This document shows positions 1-4,450 of a DNA stretch of 6,705 bases, piece after piece (position 1 is the first letter of the stretch; the number at the start of each line of letters is the position of its first letter). The notes under the pieces were generated by a model that worked only from the letters and a program-made list of their open reading frames with translations, had not been told where the DNA came from and searched no databases. The stretch covers positions 1 to 6,705 of the forward strand of contig JAISVG010000079.1 in assembly GCA_031271635.1 (NCBI GenBank), read 5' to 3'. The position numbers and the translations under genes were made by a program. The DNA is from Erysipelotrichaceae bacterium. GTDB lineage: Bacteria > Bacillota_I > Bacilli_A > RFN20 > CAG-826.

Positions 1-1
1 A

Positions 2-361
2 GATGAATTTGGTGGCACCGACGGCTTAATTACAATGGAAGACATCCTTGAAGAAATTGTTGGGGAGATTTTTGATGAAACTGATGACTATATTCGTGAA
101 GTGGTGGAACTTGGGAAGCGCGAGTTCATTATTGATGGTAGTATGAAGTCTGAGGATTTCTTTGAACTAGTTGACCTTCATGAAGCTATTGATCCGAGCT
201 ATGTAACAGTCGGAGGTTGGACCCAAAAGGTCTTAGGAAGATTCGCAGTGATTGGAGATGAATTCCGATATAAGAACCTTAAAGTCAAAGTTTTAGCGGT
301 GGATGAATTTGCCACCGAAAAGATTAAAGTGAAGATTTTACGAACTAAAAGACAAAAATAA
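2..361 (+). CDS. HlyC/CorC-type CBS-domain membrane protein, C-terminal part (5' end outside window)
   Basis: This is the last 119 residues of a larger protein; the reading frame is open from base 2 and ends at TAA 359-361. The first visible residues (DEFGGTDGLITMEDILEEIV) are the characteristic end of the second CBS motif of the HlyC/CorC family. They are followed by an acidic linker and then the small transporter-associated CorC_HlyC domain, roughly the last 80 residues, with the typical TVGGWTQKVLG and a final beta-rich stretch. Family members carry an N-terminal DUF21 membrane domain of several helices (not seen here) and are linked to Mg2+ or Co2+ efflux or resistance; the CBS pair is thought to sense nucleotide. 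Substrate cannot be told from this fragment. The ATG at base 35 lies inside the CBS motif and is not the true start. The next gene starts 24 bp downstream. Confidence 0.9.
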   Translation, partial: DEFGGTDGLITMEDILEEIVGEIFDETDDYIREVVELGKREFIIDGSMKSEDFFELVDLHEAIDPSYVTVGGWTQKVLGRFAVIGDEFRYKNLKVKVLAVDEFATEKIKVKILRTKRQK

Positions 362-369
362 TGATTTTT

Positions 370-386
370 CGGGTACAATATACCCG
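370..386. repeat. Short perfect inverted repeat at the start of the small membrane protein gene
   Basis: CGGGTA (370-375) and TACCCG (381-386) are perfect inverted copies separated by CAATA. There is no T-run after the right arm, so it does not look like an intrinsic terminator. The repeat encloses the -10-like TACAAT and its last base is the G of the GTG start at 386. It could be a small operator or an RNA hairpin, or be due to chance. Confidence 0.45.
374..379 (+). promoter_or_regulatory. Possible -10 element (TACAAT) six bases before the GTG start
   Basis: TACAAT matches the -10 consensus at five of six positions. Six bases (ATACCC) separate it from GTG 386, so transcription starting at the usual distance would begin at or next to the start codon, giving a leaderless message. 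No good -35 hexamer is visible at 16-18 bp upstream (the sequence there is A-rich), and there is no TG extension, so the promoter call is weak. Read-through from the upstream gene is an alternative. Confidence 0.3.
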
Positions 387-544
387 TGTTTAGGAAAAAA
401 ATCCCCCTTGAAGAACGTGGCGAAGAAACTCCCAAGTTCAGTATTAAAAATAAAGCCGATCGTAAGATTCTTACCGTAGTGCTAAGCATTATCGGGGTGG
501 CATTAGTCCTTTTGACGCTTTGTCTGCTGTTATGGTTTAATTAG
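386..544 (+). CDS. Small single-span membrane protein, 52 residues, unknown function
   Basis: The frame runs from GTG 386 to TAG 542-544. The N-terminal half is charged (FRKKIPLEERGEE, later KNKADRK). Residues about 30-51 form one strongly hydrophobic segment (ILTVVLSIIGVALVLLTLCL), ending in WFN. This is the layout of a small C-tail or single-pass membrane protein with a cytosolic, basic N-terminus. It fits the gap between its neighbours: 24 bp after the CorC-like stop and 9 bp before the ABC-F start. In-frame stop TGA 362-364 leaves no ATG; GTG is the only common start codon before the coding part. No Shine-Dalgarno sequence is present, so translation is either leaderless (see the -10-like site) or coupled to upstream translation. 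I do not recognise the family. The coherent membrane segment and spacing argue for a real gene, but its short length leaves doubt. Confidence 0.6.
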   Translation: MFRKKIPLEERGEETPKFSIKNKADRKILTVVLSIIGVALVLLTLCLLLWFN

Positions 545-550
545 GGAAAG
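543..550 (+). promoter_or_regulatory. Ribosome binding site of the ABC-F gene
   Basis: AGGGAAAG, a purine-rich partial Shine-Dalgarno, lies just before ATG 554. It overlaps the stop codon of the 52-residue gene (542-544), so the two genes are probably on one transcript. Confidence 0.5.
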
Positions 551-553
551 AAG

Positions 554-2146
554 ATGTTAAGTATTATTGATGTTGCGCTTCAATTCGATGGTAAGTATCT
601 TTTTAAAGATGTAAATGTTAATTTTGTTAGTGGACATTGTTATGGAATCATCGGGGCGAATGGTGCTGGGAAAACCACTTTAGTAAAGGTGATTTCTAAG
701 GAAATTGAACCCACTAAGGGTGAGATTTTTCTTGCTAAAGGGGCGAGACTTTCAGTCTTAAAACAAGATCACTTTCTTTATCAAAACGATACGGCCTTAG
801 AGGCGGTGATTAAAGGCTATCCGCGTCTAGTCGCCGTTCAAGAAGAAAAGGATGCGCTTTATGCCAAGGAGGATTTTTCTTTAGAAGATGGGATTAAGGC
901 AAGTGAACTTGAACTTGAATATGCTAACATGGACGGCTATGAAAGCGAGAGTAACGCGAGTGCCCTTCTTAATTCACTAGGGATTAAAAAGGAACTCCAC
1001 TTTACTAAACTAAAAGACTTAAACGATACCGAAAAGACTAAAGTCCTTCTCGCACAGGCCTTATTTGGAAGACCGGATATTCTCTTGCTTGATGAACCGA
1101 CAAACTCCCTTGATCCAATGAACATTAGGTGGCTAGAAAATTTCATCATGAATTATGAGGGCATTGTCATTATCGTCTCGCATGATCGTCATTTCCTTAA
1201 TAAAGTGTGTACGAGGATTCTTGATATTGATTATCAAAAAGTATCCTATTATGTTGGTAATTATGATTTTTGGCTTCAAAGCAGTGAGCTTGTTTTAAAG
1301 CAACGTAAAAATGACAATATGAAAAAAGAGCAAAAAATGCGGGAACTTCAAGATTTTATCGCCAGATTCTCCGCGAATGCCTCAAAGAGTAAACAAGCTA
1401 CCAGTCGAAAGAAAGAACTTGAAAAGATTAATCTTGAAGATATTCAGCCTTCAAGCAGAAGATATCCTTTTATTGATTTTAAGATTAAGCGTGACCTTGG
1501 AAATGATGTTCTAAGTGTTAGTAAACTTAGCCTCAAGGGTTTTTTTATGAATGTGAGCTTTAATTTAGCGCGCGGTGATAAAGTAGCTTTTTTAGCGAAG
1601 AACCGCTTGGCACTAACAAAATTCTTTGAGGTGTTGAACGGCAAAATTATGCCAACTAGTGGCGAAATTAAGTATGGTGTTACTGTCAGTGTGTCCTATG
1701 TCCCAATCGACAACAGCGCTTTCTTCCTCCCTCATTACAAAAACTTAATTGATTGGATTCGTCCTTATACAAATGAGCAACTAGAGTCTACTTTACGAGG
1801 CTTTCTTGGCCAAATGCTCTTTACCAGCGATGATGCTCTTAAAGCCCCACAGGTTTTAAGTGGCGGTGAGAAGGTCCGAATGATGCTCTTAAAAGCCCAT
1901 CTTGAAGGTGGGAATGTCTTATTTCTTGATGAACCAACTGACCATCTTGATCTTGAAAGTATTGTTTCTTTAAATAAGGGTCTCACAAATTTTAAAGGAA
2001 CCTTGCTTTTAATCAGTAAGGATCAAGAGCTACTTGAAACCGTGGTTAATCGTTACATTTTTCTTGATGAAGATGGTTACATTGACCGCCGCAGTGATTA
2101 TAATGATTTTATTGATTTATTAGTGGAAAAGGGGAAAATATCATGA
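554..2146 (+). CDS. ykpA: ABC-F family ATPase, YkpA/YbiT type, with a degenerate second ATP site
   Basis: A 530-residue soluble protein with two ABC domains and no membrane segments, the ABC-F layout. These proteins bind the ribosomal E site and act in translation rather than transport. NBD1 has Walker A GANGAGKTT (34-42), Walker B ILLLDEPTN (176-184) and H-loop His210, but its signature is LNDTE (156-160) instead of LSGGE. The linker, about 240-302, has the YkpA-like GNYDFW and the basic stretch FSANASKSKQATSRKK; the short charged helix before it (KQRKNDNMKKEQKMRE) matches the P-site tRNA-interaction motif position. NBD2 has a good signature LSGGEK (435-440) and Walker B VLFLDEPTD (455-463), but the Walker A position reads AKNRLALTK (348-356), without the P-loop lysine, and the H-loop is SKD (488-490) instead of SHD. 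From memory, Bacillus YkpA is also atypical at the NBD2 P-loop and NBD1 signature; the erosion looks stronger here. The TGA stop overlaps the hflX start. Family confidence is high; exact orthology less so. Confidence 0.93.
   Translation: MLSIIDVALQFDGKYLFKDVNVNFVSGHCYGIIGANGAGKTTLVKVISKEIEPTKGEIFLAKGARLSVLKQDHFLYQNDTALEAVIKGYPRLVAVQEEKDALYAKEDFSLEDGIKASELELEYANMDGYESESNASALLNSLGIKKELHFTKLKDLNDTEKTKVLLAQALFGRPDILLLDEPTNSLDPMNIRWLENFIMNYEGIVIIVSHDRHFLNKVCTRILDIDYQKVSYYVGNYDFWLQSSELVLKQRKNDNMKKEQKMRELQDFIARFSANASKSKQATSRKKELEKINLEDIQPSSRRYPFIDFKIKRDLGNDVLSVSKLSLKGFFMNVSFNLARGDKVAFLAKNRLALTKFFEVLNGKIMPTSGEIKYGVTVSVSYVPIDNSAFFLPHYKNLIDWIRPYTNEQLESTLRGFLGQMLFTSDDALKAPQVLSGGEKVRMMLLKAHLEGGNVLFLDEPTDHLDLESIVSLNKGLTNFKGTLLLISKDQELLETVVNRYIFLDEDGYIDRRSDYNDFIDLLVEKGKIS
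2129..2134 (+). promoter_or_regulatory. Ribosome binding site and ATGA coupling of hflX to the ABC-F gene
   Basis: AAGGGG, eight bases before ATG 2143, lies inside the end of the ABC-F gene. The hflX ATG (2143-2145) overlaps the ABC-F TGA (2144-2146) as ATGA, the typical arrangement for translational coupling by terminating ribosomes. Confidence 0.7.
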
Positions 2147-3507
2147 AACGGGTTATTATTCTTGATGCATCAAGGCAGGGCAAGCCTTTTAATGATCATA
2201 AGGAGTTTCTAAGACTATTAGAGAGTTTTGATTATGAAGTAGTTAAGACTTTTCGGCAGAACCTCACAGGGGTTGATAAAGGGATTTTCCTTGGTCAAGG
2301 AAAATGTGATGAGATAAGACACTATCTTGAAGCTAGCGAAATTGACTTAGTACTTTGTAATTTTGATTTGACTGCAATGCAAGAAAAGAATCTTAGTGAG
2401 TTTTTTAAAGCCGAAGTGATGGACCGCACCAGAGTCATTTTAATGATTTTTGCGAAAAACGCGAATTCGAAGATTGCCCGAGCACAAGTAAAACTGGCGA
2501 TGCTAAACTTTGAACGAACCAGACTCGTTAATAAACATGCAGCTTATTCTCAAGTCATGGGGGGTGCTTTTCAAAGCAAAGGAAAGGGCGAAAAGCAAAT
2601 TAACTTAGACCGTCGTTTTTTAAAGCGCGAAATTGAGAAAGCTAAAAAAGAACTCCTCACCGCAAAGAAGGAGCGACAAGTTAATCGTCATAAACGAAAT
2701 GATCTTGGTCTTCCAGTTATTGCCATTGCGGGCTACACTAATGTTGGTAAAACATCAATAATTAATGAATTACTAAAACGATCAAAAGGAACCAAGAGCG
2801 ATGTTCTTGACGCCTACGACCAATACTTTCGCACCTTAAGTACGGCCACCCGTCTTATTAGTCTTAATGTCCTGCCGGATTTTTTCGTAATTGATACGGT
2901 TGGCTTTGTGGCGAATTTGCCGCGTTTTCTTCTTGACTCTTTCGTCGCTACTCTTGAAGAGATCAAAGAAGCCGATTATGTCTTTGTCGTTTTTGATGCC
3001 CGTGAATTTGTGGCAATTGATGTTGCAAATCAAGAGTATTATCCTGATTTTGAAACCTTAAACGAACGCTTAAAGGTAACCTTTGATGTCATTGCAAGAA
3101 CTGGCTTTACTATTAACGCTGAGAATACTTTTTTCTTAGCAAATAAAATTGATCGAGTTAACATATATTTTAATGGCCAGCGACCCTTGCCACCTCCGGT
3201 CATGAAAATGTTCTTTGAAGATGAGTATTTAAGTGAAACGGGTGATAAAAAAGAAGTGGTTATGCATTTAGTCTCCAAAAAACAGCCTGATAGTATCCTT
3301 TCGATCATCCAAGAATGTCTTAGTCGGTATCTTAAAGATGAACCACTGCTTAAGTATTATTTTCCCAAAACTGAATATACCCCCTATTATCAAAAATATA
3401 GCCTCATTTTTAAGAGTGAACAAGATGAAAACTATAATTTAGTAACCATGAAGGTGTACCAACGACACCTCCTTGAGATGGCTAAATATCGCTACTTTGA
3501 TGCTTAG
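2143..3507 (+). CDS. hflX: Divergent HflX-type GTPase
   Basis: A 454-residue protein. HflX binds the 50S subunit and splits stalled or stress-arrested 70S ribosomes. The N-terminal HflX domain is recognisable: FLGQGKCDEI (49-58), then MDRTRVILMIFAKNANS and ARAQVKLAMLNFERTRLV (about 93-129). A basic helical linker (about 155-185) leads to the G domain: G1 GYTNVGKTS (197-205), Thr231 in YFRTLST (G2 region), G3 DTVGF (251-255) followed by the family-typical LP...L..SFVATLEEIKEADY, and G4 NKID (334-337). Departures: the conserved GPGETQ motif reads GKGEKQ (147-152); the G2-region TLD reads TLS; the G5 position has SKK rather than an SA-type motif; there is extra sequence between G4 and G5. About 60 C-terminal residues resemble the usual HflX C-terminal domain. 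Coupled by ATGA to the ABC-F gene. Its last 26 bp overlap the convergent guanylate kinase gene. It is HflX-like by architecture; whether it keeps canonical HflX function is uncertain. Confidence 0.88.
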   Translation: MKRVIILDASRQGKPFNDHKEFLRLLESFDYEVVKTFRQNLTGVDKGIFLGQGKCDEIRHYLEASEIDLVLCNFDLTAMQEKNLSEFFKAEVMDRTRVILMIFAKNANSKIARAQVKLAMLNFERTRLVNKHAAYSQVMGGAFQSKGKGEKQINLDRRFLKREIEKAKKELLTAKKERQVNRHKRNDLGLPVIAIAGYTNVGKTSIINELLKRSKGTKSDVLDAYDQYFRTLSTATRLISLNVLPDFFVIDTVGFVANLPRFLLDSFVATLEEIKEADYVFVVFDAREFVAIDVANQEYYPDFETLNERLKVTFDVIARTGFTINAENTFFLANKIDRVNIYFNGQRPLPPPVMKMFFEDEYLSETGDKKEVVMHLVSKKQPDSILSIIQECLSRYLKDEPLLKYYFPKTEYTPYYQKYSLIFKSEQDENYNLVTMKVYQRHLLEMAKYRYFDA

Positions 3508-4060
3508 GAAATTGTTTTAGTATTTTAAGAACGGTTTGGTATGATTTATAGACATATTTAGCCATTTGATGGAGGTTTAAGGCATCAGAATCAATATAAA
3601 AATCAATGTCTTCGTCTTTAATGTGGACCGGTGAGAAGTTAATTTTATCAAGCTTTATCCGTTCCATTGCGGTTTCAGGTTTATCGTTTCTTACCAGCAT
3701 GCGGCTATAACGGATTTCATCACTACATTCAAAGTAAAAGGAAACTAGATGCGGATCATGGATTTTTTTAAAAGCCTGTAATCCGTTAGGGTCTAGAATA
3801 ACCACCTTATTATCTCCGACTTCCTTATAACTAGTACCATAATAGTTATCATGGTAAAAAGTAGTTTCGACAAAGGCGCCTTCAGCCTTTAGTTTTAAAA
3901 ATGTTTCTTTGCTAACGAAATGATAATCAACTCCATCAACTTCATGAATGCGTTTGGGTCTCGTGGTGTGAGTGATGACTTTTTTCATTTGATAAAAGCC
4001 TTCAAGCAGCTTTGCCACTTCGGTTTTTCCACTAGCGCTTGGTCCAACAAGGATAATCAT
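3482..4060 (-). CDS. gmk: Guanylate kinase (GMP + ATP to GDP + ADP), somewhat divergent
   Basis: With ATG at 4060 the protein has 192 residues, close to the usual length of about 200. The P-loop GPSASGKT is at 6-13. GMP-site residues known from the family can be matched: TTRPKR (32-37, with R34 and R37), DGVDYHFVS (42-50, with Y46), E65 in FVETTF, NYYGTS (72-77) and D90 in VVILD. The lid has R124 and R134 with the family spacing of ten. So it is probably an active cytosolic enzyme in guanine nucleotide synthesis. The central part is less conserved than usual (for example ILDPNG where many enzymes have DIDVQG), so a second copy or altered nucleotide specificity is possible. An in-frame TTG at 4084 would add eight residues, but it lies within the terminator hairpin, has no ribosome binding site, and precedes the -10 element. 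ATG 4060 puts the P-loop at the usual place. The gene is alone, not next to rpoZ or remA as in many Bacillota. Its 3' end overlaps hflX. Confidence 0.85.
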   Translation of the reverse strand: MIILVGPSASGKTEVAKLLEGFYQMKKVITHTTRPKRIHEVDGVDYHFVSKETFLKLKAEGAFVETTFYHDNYYGTSYKEVGDNKVVILDPNGLQAFKKIHDPHLVSFYFECSDEIRYSRMLVRNDKPETAMERIKLDKINFSPVHIKDEDIDFYIDSDALNLHQMAKYVYKSYQTVLKILKQFPKHQSSDI

Positions 4061-4066
4061 ATTAAA

Positions 4067-4072
4067 ATTATA
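4067..4072 (-). promoter_or_regulatory. -10 element (TATAAT) six bases before the gmk ATG: probable leaderless start
   Basis: On the minus strand a perfect TATAAT is followed by TTTAAT and then ATG 4060. Transcription starting 6-7 bases after the -10 would begin at or one base before the AUG. No Shine-Dalgarno is positioned for this ATG; the only purine run (GGAAAAAA) is upstream of the -10. A partial -35 (TTGTCT, four of six matches) lies 19 bp upstream, inside the terminator hairpin. The terminator upstream makes an own promoter for gmk necessary. Confidence 0.55.
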
Positions 4073-4082
4073 TGTTTTTTCC

Positions 4083-4120
4083 AATAAAAAAAGACAAAAT
4101 TCACTTTGTCTTCTTTTATT
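4083..4120 (-). terminator. Hairpin terminator after the 74-residue membrane protein gene
   Basis: The arms AAGACAAA (4091-4098) and TTTGTCTT (4105-4112) pair perfectly around a six-base loop. After one mismatch the pairing continues through AATAAAA (4083-4089) and TTTTATT (4114-4120), giving 15 of 16 pairs. On the minus strand the right arm runs into seven T residues, as in a Rho-independent terminator, although the stem is poor in GC. It begins 13 bp after the minus-strand stop at 4134-4136. The outer A/T arms could make it work in both directions. Confidence 0.7.
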
Positions 4121-4133
4121 AATAACGTAAGGA

Positions 4134-4358
4134 CTAGAGGTCTTCTAAGATTAAGTCGCCTTTTAGTAAGAACCAAACAATGTCGAGAATCCAGAAGAGC
4201 CAACCGCCGAAGATTCTTAGAATTCCACGGATGATATGCCCTCTTTGGAATGCTGTGATAATACCACAAATCCAGGCTGTAATAGGAATAATCACCAAGA
4301 CTAGTGACACCACCCATGAAAGACCGAAATAGACACTTGCACCTTTTCTTTTTGCCAT
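4134..4358 (-). CDS. Small two-span membrane protein, 74 residues, unknown function
   Basis: The frame runs from ATG 4358 to TAG at 4136-4134. After a basic N-terminus (MAKRKG) there are two hydrophobic segments: about residues 11-37 (with a mid-segment proline and a cysteine) and about 45-66 (rich in Trp and Phe, GGWLFWILDIVWFLL). The short loop between them is basic (QRGHIIRG) and the tail acidic (KGDLILEDL). By the positive-inside rule the basic N-terminus and loop conflict, so topology is unclear; a hairpin or partly surface-bound first segment is possible. The second segment has a faint resemblance to TM2-domain proteins, not enough to name it. It has the best expression signals in the window: a near-consensus promoter, an AAGGAGG site and its own terminator, so it is probably a well-expressed single-gene unit, divergent from the calcium ATPase gene. 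Confidence 0.8.
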   Translation of the reverse strand: MAKRKGASVYFGLSWVVSLVLVIIPITAWICGIITAFQRGHIIRGILRIFGGWLFWILDIVWFLLKGDLILEDL

Positions 4359-4362
4359 AACG

Positions 4363-4369
4363 CCTCCTT
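4363..4369 (-). promoter_or_regulatory. Strong ribosome binding site (AAGGAGG) of the 74-residue protein
   Basis: On the minus strand AAGGAGG is followed by CGTT and then ATG 4358. It is a full anti-16S match and fixes the start codon. Confidence 0.85.
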
Positions 4370-4377
4370 ATGTAGAT

Positions 4378-4406
4378 ATCATACTTTTTTTATATGAGTA
4401 TTTCAA
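4378..4406 (-). promoter_or_regulatory. Sigma-A-type promoter of the 74-residue membrane protein gene
   Basis: On the minus strand TTGAAA (4406-4401) and TATGAT (4383-4378) each match consensus at five of six positions and are separated by exactly 17 bp. The -10 ends 19 bp before the start codon, leaving a short leader that carries the ribosome binding site. Confidence 0.75.
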
Positions 4407-4424
4407 GGGAATTGTTACTTTTTT

Positions 4425-4433
4425 TGATATAAT
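4425..4433 (+). promoter_or_regulatory. Extended -10 promoter (TGATATAAT) of the calcium ATPase gene
   Basis: TGATATAAT is a perfect extended -10 (TGnTATAAT). At 16-18 bp upstream there is no recognisable -35 (AAGGGA region), which an extended -10 can compensate. The -10 ends 17 bp before ATG 4451, so the leader should be only about ten bases. Confidence 0.7.
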
Positions 4434-4448
4434 TTCTCCTAGGAGAAA
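4433..4448. promoter_or_regulatory. Perfect 16-bp palindrome, candidate operator over the transcription start and RBS
   Basis: TTTCTCCTAGGAGAAA is a perfect palindrome with no spacer. It begins at the last base of the -10 and ends two bases before ATG 4451. It therefore covers the expected transcription start (about 4440) and the AGGAG ribosome binding site (4441-4445). A dimeric repressor bound here would block transcription of the ATPase gene. Part of the symmetry could arise because AGGAG must be present for translation, but the exact left-arm copy has no such need. Confidence 0.5.
4441..4445 (+). promoter_or_regulatory. Ribosome binding site (AGGAG) of the calcium ATPase gene
   Basis: AGGAG lies five bases before ATG 4451 and decides that start; the other nearby ATG (4455) is out of frame and runs into a stop within a few codons. 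It forms the right half of the 16-bp palindrome. Confidence 0.8.
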
Positions 4449-4450
4449 AT

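Noticed and set aside
370..386. Inverted repeat as terminator of the CorC-like gene
   Set aside because: The hairpin is not followed by a T-run on either strand; it is kept only as a repeat or possible regulatory site.
199..489. Minus-strand open frame across the CorC-like end and the small membrane gene
   Set aside because: It overlaps a well-supported coding region and the 52-residue frame, has no convincing start signals and no recognisable domain.
554..2146. TGA read as tryptophan (mycoplasma code)
   Set aside because: TGA ends the ABC-F gene exactly at the hflX start, and conserved Trp positions use TGG.
4061..4084. TTG at 4084 as the start of the guanylate kinase (eight extra residues)
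   Set aside because: It lies in the terminator hairpin arm, has no ribosome binding site, and is upstream of the TATAAT; ATG 4060 gives the usual P-loop position.
4057..4317. Minus-strand frame of 86 codons overlapping the 74-residue gene and gmk start
   Set aside because: It overlaps the better supported 74-residue gene, runs through the terminator and has no ribosome binding site; the composition is not protein-like.
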